64,000 bases of DNA from Triplophysa rosa (GCF_024868665.1 NC_079890.1:4254005-4318004); one strand, 5' to 3'; positions 22,129 through 37,100 are shown, counted from the stretch's first letter. Notes: generated by a model not told the origin, from the letters alone. Translations and numbers: made by a program.

Positions 22129-25100
22129 ATGTGCGACACCGTGATCGTGGAGGGAGCCGGTAAAATCAGAGACGGTAAAAAAGTACGGACACTTTCAGCG
22201 TGTGCGCGTGAGATGACGATGAAAATGCTGATGATAATAACGGGAGTAAATGTTTTGGGTTTGATTCTCTCTGCAGTGGAGGAGCCGCTGGCTGGTTCTG
22301 CGCAAACCCTCGCCGGTGGCAGGTCTGTTCTAGCTAATCCTTTTCAATGTGTTGCTGGTGTCTGTGACTGATGAATAGATGAAGTATTCGAAATTATTTT
22401 CTGTGCATTGATATTTATTGGCACAAACATTTTACTGTGGAAAATAGCAGAATTGTAATAGAATTAAAATATAGAATTGAATACAGTAGGCCCTATCATA
22501 ATTTTGGTGAGCTCACACACTTTTTAACCTAAACATTCAGCCTAAAGACATTTAAGTGCTTTACATCTGGACAATAACTGCACCAACTGCATGATGTCAC
22601 TTTTCCTATTCTGCTTACATTTTTGCACAATGCTTTTGTTTTGTCATTAGCCTAGTAATGTGTCATTATGTGTGTACTTTTCTGTATTATTTGCACACTT
22701 TAACAAACAACTGAGAGAACAACAGTTCTATGTATGAAGAACCATGTTTGTGTAACTGTAATCATGTCTGTATTAGTCTTGTTCACTGTAGGAACGCCTC
22801 AAACTGGCAGAAGAAAGTTCCTTGTTTTCTTAGGAATACTTGGCCAATTCTATTCTATTCTTAAAACTTAACCGTTTTTGTATGCCTTTCTTATTTGAGT
22901 CCACCTTAATTGTAGGTTATGTAGACAGCCGTGCTTTAACCTGTTGTGTTATTCAATAGTTAGTTCCAGTCCACTCATTCACTTAGACATTGGAAGACAG
23001 AAGTGCTGATGCGTCTCATGATTGTATTGGAGGAGTGTGTCACTCTTGCGTGTGTGATATTGCTCTATATGTTTTAGTGAGAGCACGAGTCTTCAGAATT
23101 CACAGAGATGCACACAGATCTCTGGTCATGTTATCATCACAGCTGTTCACACTTGTGTGTGTGGCCGAGGCTTGACTTGTTTGCATTTCGCGGTAACACG
23201 AGTCGTGTTCTGACACTTCGTGTATAGGCTAACTGGAAGATCTGACTCCATACTTAAAGAGAAGTAAATTATGTTTTGTGAGAATTCTTTTCCTTTGTGT
23301 GTAACTGACTGCAGGTGAATGTTTCTGATTTATAATATAGAAATTAATTATGTAGTACCCAACAGTATTTTATACTACCCATACTATCATATGACATGGA
23401 CTGAAGACCAGGAACGTGAATTAAGGATATAAATAAATAAAAACGTTTTCTTAAGGTTAGGTTTTGGTTAGCGTTAGTGGCTAGTGCTGTAAATACTGTG
23501 ATAATAATCGTGTGTTTGTTTCAGATTGTTTGGTGCTGTACGTGTATAAGGAGCGTGGTGTGAAGGAGCGGTGCAGTGTGACGCTGGAGCACATCTGTGG
23601 TCTGGAGGATCATGTCTGCGGTGATGGCGTTTCTTTCACCCTCTCAATCCTCTGTATTACACGAACTGCAGTGCTCGGTTTCGACAGTGGGGAGGCACTA
23701 CACAGCTGGGACCTCCGAATTCGCTACTGCCTCGGGGAAGGTGGGAGAGTTTTACCTGTTTAGGTTTACTTCACATACATTCTGCACAGATATTTGGGTT
23801 GCACTTTATTTTACAGTACGTCCCAGCAAACACAGAACGTTCCCCTAACGTTAGTTTTTGGTTCCCTTTTGGTTATTTTTTGGGAACCAAAAAATAACGT
23901 TTTAAGAACGTTCTTTTCAGGTTTTATTTTTTTTGCAACCAGAAAATTACGTTCCCAGAACATTGCAGGCTGGTTTTTTAAAAATATCCAGAAAATAACG
24001 TTCCCTGATGGTTATTTATTGGTTATTTTTTGCAACCAGAAAATAACCAGAAAGTAACGTTCCCTGATGGTTATTTATTGGTTATTTTTTGCAACCAGAA
24101 AATAACCAGAAAGTAACGTTCCCTGATGGTTATCTATTGGTTACTTTTTAATGGTAAAAATAGTCAAAACTGGTAAACGTCAGTGACATACAGAATACAG
24201 AAATCACATTAACACGTGCATTCTCCGCTCTGCCGCACACTCCCGTCATTTAAAAATGAACGGTCATTTCGTTTTACCTCACCCATGACTTGACATCAAA
24301 AATGACAGGTCTGATTTGCAATAATCCTTTTAAAACTTTTTGAATTATTATGCTATTATGACTTATATTAATTGCATTCATTGATTAAAAGTGCAAAAGT
24401 ATTTACAATGAAGTCCCCTTGCATGGAATGCTGTTGAAATGTCGCCATGTTGTTTCTAAAGTAGCCCTAAACAGACACCTGCTGTAAACCCGGATAAGTT
24501 GAGTGTACTTCAACTTTTTGAGGAAACCGATTCGAACCGAAAAATTTGGTTGCTTGCTATCTGGGACACTTTAAAGTTTTAAGTTAACGGAACTATTTCA
24601 GTTTTTAGTAGTGTTACCTCATTTTTATTGAGTAGATTGTACTATTCGGGAATACAGTGTACAGAACGTCTTTTGTAAATGCGTTATCTCTTTCGGGAAA
24701 GAAGCAAAAACGTGATGACATCTTAGTCCTCTCTCGGTCTCTGTAGGTCTTCGAAAGGGAAGGGGAGGGGTGGGGAGTTGGTTGCAATTCGCAACCTCAC
24801 CGCTTGATGCTGCTAAAAATTACACACAGCACCTTTAAAACACCTTATGTGTTCTGCTCTTTAACAGACAAGAAGTACTACCTCTAATGCAGTATGTCGG
24901 CCACAGTACACAATTTTGAGGCATTTTCATTGGAATGATTGAAAATTCACTTCTGATGAACAAGAAAGCAATAAGATCATGCAGATCTGAAGCACAGATG
25001 ATTATTTGCAAATGCAAGCTCACAATAATTATAAAAACGTGTAGACACTTTTGTATCTTTATGTTTTGCATTTGTGAATCGTATTTTGCAAATGTAAATT

Positions 25101-28100
25101 TGTTTTGCATAAACGTACTTTGTAAATTACATGACCGTGTACATTGACATTTTTGTTTATATTGTCTTACTTTTCTCATAAAAGACGAGTCAAATATGAC
25201 CATTATTAAATGCTCTGATTGTTGTTTTTTCTGTCAGTCCACAGTTTCAACATTTCTGTACTGCCTGGCACTAAACTGGAAAGCGGCGCTGCCACTCTCC
25301 ATTTATGCAACGATCTGCTGGTGATCGCTAAAGATCAGCCGCCAGTGATCACCGGCCACTGGAATCTACTGGAGCTGCGGCGATACGGCCCAGTGAGCAG
25401 CGGGTTCGTGTTCGAGGGAGGAACCCGCTGTGGTTCCTGTGAGTAAGAGTTATAACTAACAAATATGTTAACAAAATAATTACCATAAAGCGTGTCATGA
25501 ATCATCAAAAATGAAATGCCTATATGTGCAGTAATCTCGAGTAATGAATCAAGGTCAATTATTGTGTTAATAATGGCATACTTGGTACACTGAGAAAGTG
25601 TGCACTTTCTCAGTAGGCATCGCTGTTGAAAAAGTAACTGTGCTGACAACACGGTTCCGTGTGCATAGAATTATTTCCAAAAATAGTTTATTAAAACTGC
25701 TATTAAATTAACTGCTATTAAAACTCTTTCTGTTTACTTTTGGTGAAATATGAGTGCATGTGTGTGTTTGTGGTCACAGCTGACAGAAGTGTCAGCTGCT
25801 TCTGTGTGGTCTTGTTTCTGGAGTGATGGACGGGACTGCTCAGTGACCTCCACCTCATGAAACTTTATACGATTCTGAGAAAGAGCAGGTGAAGCATTAT
25901 CCACCTGCAAAACAGACACATTTTACAATACCAGAAAAATCTAAAACAATATCTGCAACACTTTTTACATGGAGGTCAATAAAGTCATGCTGCAGTCATG
26001 ACAGTTTTGTTCACGAAAAGTTAGAATTTTGGCACTTCCGGTTCAACCCCCCTGAAGTCAGTGGGTTTTTTACTGGCTTTTTGATTGATTGGTTGAAATA
26101 AGCTCAATACACTGCCCGTCCAAAAAAAGTCACCAACTGGGCAATGCTATGATCTGGGGTTGCTGCCGTTGGTCAGGTCTAGGTTCAGCAATGTTATGTG
26201 CCCCAAAAGATAAGGTCAGCTGACCACCTTCATATACTAAATGACCAGGTTATTCCATCAATGGATTTTTTTCTTCCCTGATGGCACGAGCATATTCCAA
26301 GATGACAATGCCAGGATTCATTGGTCTCAAATTGTGAAAGAGTTGTTAAGGGAGCATGAGACATCATTTTCACACATGCATTGGCCACCACAGAGTCCAG
26401 ACCTTAAACCCATTGAGAATCTTTGGGATGTGCTGGAAAAGACTTTGCGCAGCCGTCCAACTTTCCCATCATCAATATAAGATCTTGGCCAAAATGAATG
26501 CAAGTCTAAACGGGAATAAATGTTGTGACAATGCAGAAGCTTATCTAAACGAATTCGTGCAGTAATCAAAGCTAAAGGCGGTCCAACGAAATATTAGAGT
26601 GTGCAACTTTTTTTGGACGAGCAGTGTATTTATGATTGTTCTAGGACAAACACACCAGTAAGCTTTTACGGTATGTGTCCTGAGAAAGGCGGTTGGTACC
26701 GTAACAAGTTGCAACGTTGGTGGAGACAAAAAATGTAATCCTGAAAAGAAAATCTTAAAGGGGTCATATGACACGGCTAAAACGAATATTATGGTTTGTT
26801 TTAGATGTAATGCAATGTGTAAACACGATTTAAGGTTCAAAAACGCTGTATTTTCCACATACATCCATAGTTTTCTTTAATGGCGTATTACTGTCAAATA
26901 AAGCTTTTAGCTGATTCGAGAGTGAGGTGATCGCCGAATTTCTCAACTCTTTAACAGTTTCCCTGAAAAACACTGTTCCTAAATTGGCTATTATCTGGGA
27001 GACAGCATTCTGACTAAGGGTTGATCTGGGTTCATGGGTTGGATTTGAATGTTGCCCCACATTAGATCTGGTACTCCTTCGCGGTATAGGCGAGCCCTGG
27101 ACCTCGCTTCGCTTATTGGATCTTTCCCCAAACTGAATTGCAGATGGAACCCCAGGGTCACAACCAGACACAGTAGAAGCACTCCTTTCCTGTTCAGCCT
27201 CGACTTCAGACCTTGGAAGGGGTTCGACCAGACTTGGGCCAGTATACTCCACAAGCACAACTCCATCATCTAAACTCTCATTTTCATCATCCCCGGTCAA
27301 CTTTCCATCTCTCTTCGTAGATTTGATATTTCTCGTCGGAGCCACGGGAGCAGGGGGATCCACACTGGGTCGGAGATCAACCCGATTCACTCTTCTACTG
27401 CGACCTCCTTCCACAGGTTCCACAGTATGAGTAGTCCCTTGAATCTCGATCACTCAATACAGAGCTGAATGCCAGGCGTCTTGGATTTTATTCTGTCCCA
27501 GAGGCCGATTTCTCAGGTATACGATCTGGCCAAGCTCAATGGGTGGACAGTACACCTTCTCTTGGGCAATTTCAATCCGCACTGCTGCTTTCCTTTCAGC
27601 ATAGACTTTGGGACGCTCATGAGCCTCTGTCAGTCGCCTTTGATGCACAGATAACCAGTCATGAGTGGGCGTTGTCCCCAATTCTCTTCCCACTAAGGCA
27701 TCCACCGGCAGATGAGGGTCCTCTCCAAACAACAGAAAGAAAGGAGAATATCCAGTTGTCGAATGCGGCGTAACGTTGTATGCATAGACTAGCTCTGCGA
27801 TTCTCTTCGATTCGGGTGGAAGCGTTCGAAGCAACTTGTGAAGAGTGCGATTAAATCGCTCACACTGAGCGTTCCCAGTCAGATGATGGGGTGTGGTGCG
27901 ACTTTTCTTGACCCCATACAGCTTGGACAATTCGGCGATCACCTCACTCTCGAAGTTACGGCCCTGGTCCGAATGTAAGCGCTCAGGAACTCCGAACTTC
28001 ATGAACCACTCCCTCAAAAGAACTTTAGCTGTGATGTCAGCTTTTTGATCCCGTGTGGCGAAAGCTTGTGTGAACTTGGTGAATACATCCGTGATGACCA

Positions 28101-31100
28101 AGACGTTTTCTCTTCCATCAGTGGCTGTTTCCAGCAGTGTGAAATCAACTGCGACCACTTCCAGAGGCCGACTACCAAGAAACGACTTCATGGGCAGATA
28201 CACTTTAGGCTGGGGCATCTTTGCGAGAACACATCGCTGGCAATTCTTAATCCACTGCTCAACATTCCCGTACATCCCCACACAGTAACATCTTGGTTTC
28301 ATCAATTGTAGGGTCCTCTCAATCCCCTGGTGTCCCATACCAGCATGCACACTATCCAGCACTTGGGTTCTCAAATAGGTGGGGACCAACAGTTGAAAAC
28401 ACTGCCCATGTCTCTCATCCTCAATTACTCGATACAACAATCCCTCCTTCTCTCTGAGTCGGTTCCACTGCTTCAACAAAGATCGTACAGGTTTCGACAG
28501 GTTTCTCACTTCCATGCCTGCAGGTTTACGTTTCTGATCCCAGAATATCCTGAATTCTTTCAGCACTGGGCCAAGGCCCTGGAACGCGACCAACTGCTCC
28601 TTAGAATAACCAGGCCAAACGGGAGTGCTTCCTTGGGTCTCAGTACTGGTAAGTCCACTTGTCTCAGCACGCATCTGCCGAATTTCACACCTCTCTGCTC
28701 CAGCTTGAATCACTTCCGTACCAAGTGCAGTCCCACGTCATATCAGGTTACAAATGGTTACGCAATCATCATACTCCACATCTTCGGGGTCCACCACAGG
28801 CTCCCCTGCCAAGGGCTGCCTAGACAATGCATCTGCGGCATGATTACACCGCCCAGGTAGGTATTGAACGTCGAAATCGAAGGCCACTAGCTGCGCCACC
28901 CACCTTTGCTCTAGGGCTCCTAACCTGGCAGTGTTGAGGTGACACAGTGGGTTGTTATCTGTGGCGATGGTAAACTTGGAACCCAGCAAATAACTCCTGA
29001 ATTTTTCTGTTACGGCCCACTTGAGGCCCAGCAGCTCTAGCTTCATACTGCTGTAGTTTTTGTCGCTCCGCTCAGCGTTTCGCAGTCTTCGGCTGGCATA
29101 AGCGATAACCCTTTTCTTTCCCTCTTGCTGTTGCAGAAGCACTGCCCCTAAGCCTTGGTTGCTTGCATCAATCTCTAGAAGAAAAGGAGACGAGAAATCA
29201 GCAAATCCGAGCACGGGTGCACAGGTCAGTTTCTCCTTCAAAACATGAAATGAGGCCTGACACTCACGACTCCATCCACTGGTTACCTTCTGATTAACCT
29301 TCGCAGGAGGTCCTTCATTCAGACACTGGTTGACTAAGTCATGCAGAGGCCCTGCAACTTTTGAGAATCCCGGAACAAATCGCCTATAATATCCGCAGAA
29401 ACCGAGGAAAGATCGTAACGCTTTCAGGGTGGCTGGCACCGGCCACTGTGTCACAGCCGAAATCTTAGTGGGGTCGGTGGCTATGCCCTCAGTGGATACC
29501 TGGTGTCCCAGAAAGGTCAGGGTAGATTGTAGGAAGTGACATTTGTGACACATCCACTTTGACCTTAAGTCCAGTGTCCTGCAACCTAGTGAACACAATC
29601 CGCAACCTCTCCAGATGCTCAGAAAATGTTCGAGAAAACACTAGGATGTCGTCCAGATATACGAGCATAATCTGAAATGTAAGATCGCTCATGGTGGTTT
29701 GCATCAATCGCTGGAAAGTTGCCGGCCCATTGCACACTCCCATCGGCATTCTCAGATGTTCAAACAGTCCGAATGGTGTAGTAAAGGCCTCCCGCTTGGT
29801 CTTCAGGTTGAGCTTGCGGTAATCACTGCACAACCTAATACTGCCGTCGGCCTTCCCCACAAGCATTACTGGAGACGCATAGGCACTTGAACTCTCCTGG
29901 ATGACACCTTTTCTTAACAGCTGTGCTATATGCTCCTTACCCTCTTTGTACTGGTTTGGCGGAATCCGGCGATATGGCAGGTTAATAGGCACATCATCCA
30001 CCAGGTTGATCTCATGTTGTACTCGGTCTGTGAAACCCAGGTCGTCGTCACCTAGGGCAAACACATGCACAAACTCGGCCAGTAAGGCTTTCAGCTCAAC
30101 TTGCTGCTCCTTCGTGCCTCCAATATCCATCTGGGATATCAAGTTGGATTGCTGCTCTTTCTTTGACAATAATTCAACACCCATGTAGATCTCTTCAGCA
30201 TTTGAAGATATGCGTTGAAACATTACCTCATGTCCTGGGTCATTATCCACCAACTTCACGGGAGACAGCACAACTATTCGAGTCCTGGGGTGCACCCACA
30301 CATCTTCATTAGACAGGTTAAACACTTGTACTGGACCTTCGGGATGTTCAGAACTTACCACTGTCGGCATAACTAGCACACCTTCAGGTAGCCCATGATG
30401 CGTTGGCTCTATCAGCCACTGGCGTCCGTCTTTTGCACTCACTGACCAGCCTTTGGCCATTACTGTAGTTATGGAACCAGCTGGAACATGGAACATTCTC
30501 CTCCCTGCGATACGGGCCACTCGACACTTGTGAACATCAAAGGTCTGAACCTGTTGGAACACATTCCTCCAATCAGTCTCTAGGGTACCTTCCAATTGAT
30601 CCTCAAACTCGGACTGCACCATTTGCCGACATCGACTGATGATGTTCATCCCCACAATACAGGAAACAGGGTGGGAAGCACGAGGAGGATCCTTTACCAC
30701 CAAGAAACCGCAATCTGGAATGGTTCTTCCCATCGTCTCTACTCCTAGCTCCAGATATCCCAAATACGGGATGTCCAGCCCATTGGCGGCAGTAAGCTTG
30801 AGCCATCCAGCAGTCGCAAGCATGTCTTCATCATCACCCCCCAGATGTTGCCTGAAGAAACTTTCAGCGATGGTACTGACTTGGCTGCCTGTGTCCAAAA
30901 GACAAGATACATTCACACCGAGAACTTTAATTTCTACTTGAGGGCATGTCCCTACTGCCCTTTTCAGCAGTTCTTCATGGGTTGAGTCTACAGGTTGCCC
31001 CTGGATTGCGCGACTCACAACAACCGGGGCGCTCCATTTCCCGACTCCTCAGACTGGAGTACGGGACTTCTGGGACTACGTTTCTGAGGACAGTTTCTAG

Positions 31101-34100
31101 CAATATGCCCCACTTCTTGACACTTCAGACAGATGGGTTTGCCATCTTCGGTGAATCGCAATGGAGTTCGCATGCTATTGGCCCGGAAGCCCGCGGTCTC
31201 TTGCTGTTGTGCCATTAAGCCTTTAACGGCTTGGGTCAGCTCAAGGATTACTACTCAAGGATCCATATTACTAGCTCAAGGATCCATGACTTTGGATAAA
31301 GTGACTGGGTTGGGGTTCACAGCTGTCATTTCTGCACAATGTGCGCTTTCACTGTAGGAACCATAAGCACCCCCTCGGCTTTTAGTGGCTCGAGCCCTCC
31401 CAGACTGCTCCTCCCAGCCCCAGAGATAAGCTTCCTCCCTTACATCTACCATACAGGACTCAGACTTGTCCCTAACATACCGCCTAAGTTCTCGTCTGAG
31501 TGCAGGGTCTCGGATTTGGATTTGGATTCAATTTATTGTCATTGCACATGTACAAGTACAAGGCAACGAAATGTGACCTCTGCATTTAACCCATCCAGAG
31601 AGTAGTGAACACACGTACCCCCGGAGCAGTGGGCAGCTATCACTACAGCGCCCGGGGAGCAAGTAGGGATAAGGTGCCTTGCTCAAGGGCACCTCAGTTG
31701 TTACCCGCCGGCCCTGGGAATCGAACCGGCAACCTTCTGGTCATGAGTCCGACTCTCTAACCATTAGGCCACAACTGCCTATCTACAATCTGATCTATCA
31801 ACATTATCTTTTCATCCCCTACCGCCTCTGGTGAACGCTTGATAACATCCTCCCCCTCTTTCTGTTTACGACTATAAAACTCCTGGAGGAGTAGGGCAAT
31901 GCTGCGCTTGTCAGTAAAAGCCTCTTGAAGATAAGTGAGTATATCGGTGGCTGTATCGGTGTCTACATCACTTCTCAGTCGAACCTCTTCTAAAGCAGCA
32001 CCCCGCAACAATGACATAACATAATCAAATTCATCATTGGGTGTAAAGTTTTGGGCTCTTAAAGCACGCGCAACCTCTTCTATGAATTCACTTACGGTTC
32101 TCCCATCTTTGTCAATGTCCCCTGTGAATGGGCTGATGTGACGCTCTTGGGGTACATATACATAAGTCTTATTAAGTCCCCCCTTTAAAGACTCAAGTTC
32201 AGCCATTGCTTTGTCGTGCTTTCGATTCAATTCTCTTAACTTCTGACGAAGGTCGTCCTCTTCCCCCTCAGATTGGTTAAACATGTTGCAAGCCAAAGTC
32301 TTTCACGTGGCAACCTACAGAGACAGTTCGTGCCTACTTCAGAATTAGTGCTGGCTTCCGAAATCCACGGTACACAGATGCCACCACTCCGCCTGCTCCT
32401 TCACGTTCCCCGTCCCAGGTCACATTGCCAGTCGTCGAACACTCCGTCCGGCTGTCACTGGAGTTACCAACGCAGAGGCTCCTCTTCACCACCACCGTGT
32501 TTGTTTTACACCCCGTGTGTCACTAACATTCAATTATCCCTGGCGATCCCAATAAATCAGCGAAACCCCACTCCTGGTACCAAGTTTTGTTGCCAGATAA
32601 CAAATTGCAACTAACGCACGGTTATAAGGTTTTGATGTATTTGCGTTGCATTACCTCAATGCAATACTTGAAGTTAGTTATAGTGACTCCTTCAAGAGAT
32701 CAATATCAAATTCTTGTAACAAAACATAAAACAGTTTTCAGTTTCAAAAGAATACAACAAAAGATATGACACTACCCGCGTTGTCCAACCGGGTTTTCTT
32801 TAATGGCGTATTACTGTCAAATAAAGCTTTTAGCCGATTCTCACAACTGAAAGACGGAAATTTTTCAAAATTTGCACTGAGTTTAGGACACACTTTATGG
32901 TGAAATACCACACTTCAGAGTAAAAAAACACGGTAATGGCACCCTACACATAAGCACAGACCTCAAATCAGTATTTTTCTCAGGTAAACAAACACATTAT
33001 CAAATATCACATACACAGGATATTCACAGACATCATACACATTCATATTACATCTGAAGCTTACCGAATTCTATTTTACCAAGAAACCATCACATTCGCC
33101 ACGTTTAACGACATGCAACACAGATCATTCCATATCCTATCCAACAAAATACATGTATTACATACTCAGGATGAAATGACAACAGGGGTGTCCAAAGTCA
33201 GTCCTCGAGGGCCGGTGTCCTGCAAAGTTTAGCTTCAACCCTAATCAAACACACCTGAACAGCTAAACAAGGTCTCACAAAGCAGACTAGAAACTTCCAA
33301 ACAGGTGTGTTGAGCCAAGTTGGAGCTAAACTCAGCAGGACAGTGGCCCTCCAGGACCGACATTGGACACCCCTGAATGACAACATTCTGTTACATCAGG
33401 TAAAACGTAAATCTCTTCATCGACTCATAAGAAACATGAATTTTACCTTTGATGACATTAACGGCTTGAAATCCTCTCTCATGCACTGCGCTCGTCCCTC
33501 ATGTACTACACGAGGTCTCTCTTCCGGTATCGCACTCCGATTACGTCATTTACAGCGGCCGCGGTCTTAAAGGGAAACTACCTCTTAGTTTTTTTTTTTA
33601 ATTCTAATACAACCCGGTTACACATATGTTGTCTTTTCTAATGTTGCGCGCGTGTCTGCATTTGCAGATCACACAAAGAAACAACATGCGCTACAAACAC
33701 ATGACAAACTCAACTCGCGTTAGTCCGCAACAAAGTCTTTTACAATGAAAATATACTTACAGGCTGCAAATACACAAGCTGAAACACACAGCGTCTCCAC
33801 GACATGGCTGATTTACAAGTGTGCCCACCTTACTTGCGTATAGATTTGGGCGGTCTTAGTCAAGTCATACCACGAAATGACTTAGATTTGTGGGGGTGTG
33901 GTTACACGAGGCGTTTCAGGCAGGTCTGGGTGAGCATTCGCTGCATCTTTTGTTCCATCACTTTAATTTTTGCAATTTTACGTGTCTAATACATGCATGG
34001 GCAACTTATAACACACCAAAGACACAGAAAAATACAGAAAAGCCTACAAAACGTAATTTACTGTAGCATTCTAAGCCGTGCAATGCATAATGCTTTGGTT

Positions 34101-37100
34101 GAGCAAATAGTGTTAACAGACCTTCAGTATTTTCATGCGAAACTGCAGATCAGGTGAGTTGATGCATGTGTAACTTTTCCTCATATTCCTCCATCATCTC
34201 TGTGTGTTGGTTTGCAGGGGCTGGCGTGTTCCTCCTGGCTTGTTCCGAGGGTGAGCAGATCAGTTTTCTGTTTGACTGCATTGTTCGTGGAATTTCCCCA
34301 TCCAGAGGCCCGTTTGGACTGAAGCCACTGCTTCCAGGTCAGTCCTGTCACTGCTGTGATGTGTGCTGACGTCAATTTTCGTGCTGCATCTCTTTTAGCA
34401 GATCATTTATGTCCAATGTTTTATCTCTGTAGCTAAAGAAGTAAAAATCGCTATCCATGCAAAAATATAACAATATACGACCTTTATACTGAATGTCCAG
34501 CAAACTCATCCTTGACCTTCAGTTTGTTCTGTCCTGTTATATGATTTTCACTGTGACATTTAAGAGTAACATACTTTTTTTAATTTACACACGTATCGCC
34601 CCAGCCAATCAGAACCTGAGCGTGAGGAGGGATATCTGGGGTTAAAGGGACGGGTCATACACGCAGAGCTCTTGATCACTCGCAGAACGCTCTGACCTCA
34701 TCTGAGGCCTTAGTACTGTACTGTAAGCAAAGCCGTCCTCAGGCAGTAGCAGGTGTGGCCTTTGCTGTAAGACTTAAAGCTGAAGGAAAATATCCAGGCC
34801 GCCTGATGTTTCATATAAAGTCACGATTTCGTTACAAAGGTTGTCCGTGTTTGTTGTGTCCATTTGGAATGTTTGTTTTGTTGTTTGTTTGATCGGCAGT
34901 GGACAGCACCTCACCCTCCCCTGGCACTGTGCCGTCCCATCCACGTGTCTGGATTTATTAATAGCACTTTAGGTGCTAGACAAACACTGGGGTTCTGATG
35001 TGACCCCCTCTCATGTGTCTCTGCACACGTCCCCTGAACTTACACACAGTGTTAACAATAAGCCTGTATACAGTCAATGGCAAAATACAAACTGTCTCCC
35101 TTTGTCTCAGTAAAAAAAATATCTTTGTGTCAGATTGCGATATCAGTCCTGTTTCAGTTCAGGACAGACTGAACCATGAAGCAGAGGAGCTGGAGAAGAG
35201 GCTCAGTCTACTGTCTCACTCCACAGGTACATGTCTCCCAGCCCAGTCAACATCACTCTAACTTTTCGTTAAGTTTGAATTAGTGAATTGTGAATTTAAC
35301 GCATTAATTATAAATATTACACCGCTCGTTGGAATGCTTGATTCTGATTGGCCAGTCGCGACATTTGCAGGTTCGTTATTCCCAGATAACAACTTCTCAA
35401 AACTAATAACACACGGTAATCTGGATGCAGCAAATCATTTTGACCGTTTTTTTTTTTGACAAATTAAATATGAATATGTGTTTTACATGTAATAACATAT
35501 GACATTATATTTACAAGTGATTAAACCAAATTGTCTGTTTGTGATATTAGAACGTAGTTTCTTAGCTTAAACCGAAAGGGCTTTTCCTCACGGAAGGTCT
35601 GCATTCGGTAAAAATGAGCTAGTAAAATATTTCAATTTCACATTTCATGTCCAGTTTTTTTCTCATGTGACAAGTTTTTTTTCTCAAGTGGAAATAAGCC
35701 CCTTCAGTGTGATACAAGACCCTCTGTCCTGATCAAACTGTCGGGGCTTATTTCTGCGATAACAACCGGCTGCCTGTACATTATCCCTTACTTATTGCAT
35801 TATGGTGAAACAATTTAAGTAGTGCACATGTTATGTTGATTTTAAACAACAGTTGAATAAAAAAAACAATAATATTGTGTTATATTTTAGACACTATATT
35901 GTCTGTTTTCCTAATTATTCAACTGAAAAATTACCCATACAGTCTCAGGGGAACTGTTGCTCATCTCTGAGCAACACACAGCATTGTTTCATTTCTAATT
36001 ACATACGTTTTTTGAGTGAATTAATTATTTTGAGTGAATTAATTAATACGATTATAAAAAATGTAAATGCTTGGCAGCTCTAGTTAGAGTACATTTTATG
36101 TTTGTGTTATTCTAAACATTATATATCATTCTTGTCCTTCTGAAACCTTGTATTTCCAAATTCACAGTTTTTTTAGGAAATACTATATTGTCAAAGTTGA
36201 CAAGCGGTTAGATGTTTGCAAAACCCAGTGACAAAATAAACAGTAATAATAATCATTTATGGAAAAAAAAAGAAAATCACAAAATATGGAGATAAGAGGT
36301 TTCGGATGGAGAGCGATGATAGGCTAATACAACATGCAAAATGTACAGAATTTTTAGCTTTTTATTATAGTTTTTATTATATTTATGTTGTATAAAGATC
36401 ACAATATATATCGCAGATTATATTATTAAAAAAATAAAAAACAGCCCAATGTGCAGCCCTAATTTATAGTTAGTCTTGGTCAGCGGTGCGTTCCCCTAAC
36501 AATGACATAACTCGCTGGTTGACCACCATAATACGATGATCATTGGGGAAATTAACGATGTAGTTATGACTGTTTCCCCGAAACCTTAGTAACTCTGTCG
36601 GAGATCAATCGTTTGAACCAAGTTGGTTCAGCAATCTAGTTGATGACGCCATACAGGTGGTGGAGTAATGACGTCTACTAATAAATACGTTCAGATCGAA
36701 TTAATGTCAAATTCTTGCTGTAAATAACATGCGTTGCATTTAACGGCGACTTTAGTTATCCTATTTTGTTATCTGTTGTTTTATTTCACAATATTTCATT
36801 AATTCATAAGTTTCCTCCTACGTCACTCTGCCCAGGGATTCCCCAGGGTCCTAGTGCACGTAAATTCATGCGCATGCGCACTTTTAAAAAAACAGCGCTT
36901 GTATTTTCTTAACAAAATAAAATATGTAAAATTTTATTTGTTTGTATTTCGAATGATGGCTTTATCAAAATAAGATATTCATTACGAATTCATATGAATA
37001 AGCCACCTCCTAAAAATGTTACGAATTGCGAATTGAGATTGTGTTGTACTGGCACGAAAACAGATAATACTAAAACATACCAAGAAAATTGGCAGCCACC

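Larger units (their letters stand above)
26869..32846 (-). mobile_element. decayed Ty3/Gypsy LTR retrotransposon, antisense in dok7 intron 4
   Basis: Order in minus sense: LTR (32846-32587), primer-binding site, gag, protease, reverse transcriptase, RNase H, integrase, C-terminal pol region, LTR remnant. Integrase lies after RNase H, so it is Ty3/Gypsy and not Ty1/Copia. It is defective: a SINE splits gag, there is a frameshift before RNase H, a deletion in the reverse transcriptase, a stop after integrase, and the 3' LTR is reduced to about 45 bp. Confidence 0.9.

Noticed and set aside
22057..22371. 104-codon ORF reading through dok7 exons 1 and 2
   Set aside because: It crosses two good splice sites; only the exon parts in the proper frames match Dok-7.
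20873..24567. One large element between the CCAGATAGCAAGCAACC words at 20873 and 24550
   Set aside because: It would have to contain the first three dok7 exons; the two words more likely belong to separate small MITEs.
26830..27453. Possible env gene of the Gypsy element
   Set aside because: It continues directly from integrase after one stop, and has no signal peptide, transmembrane segment or cysteine pattern; better read as the pol C-terminus.
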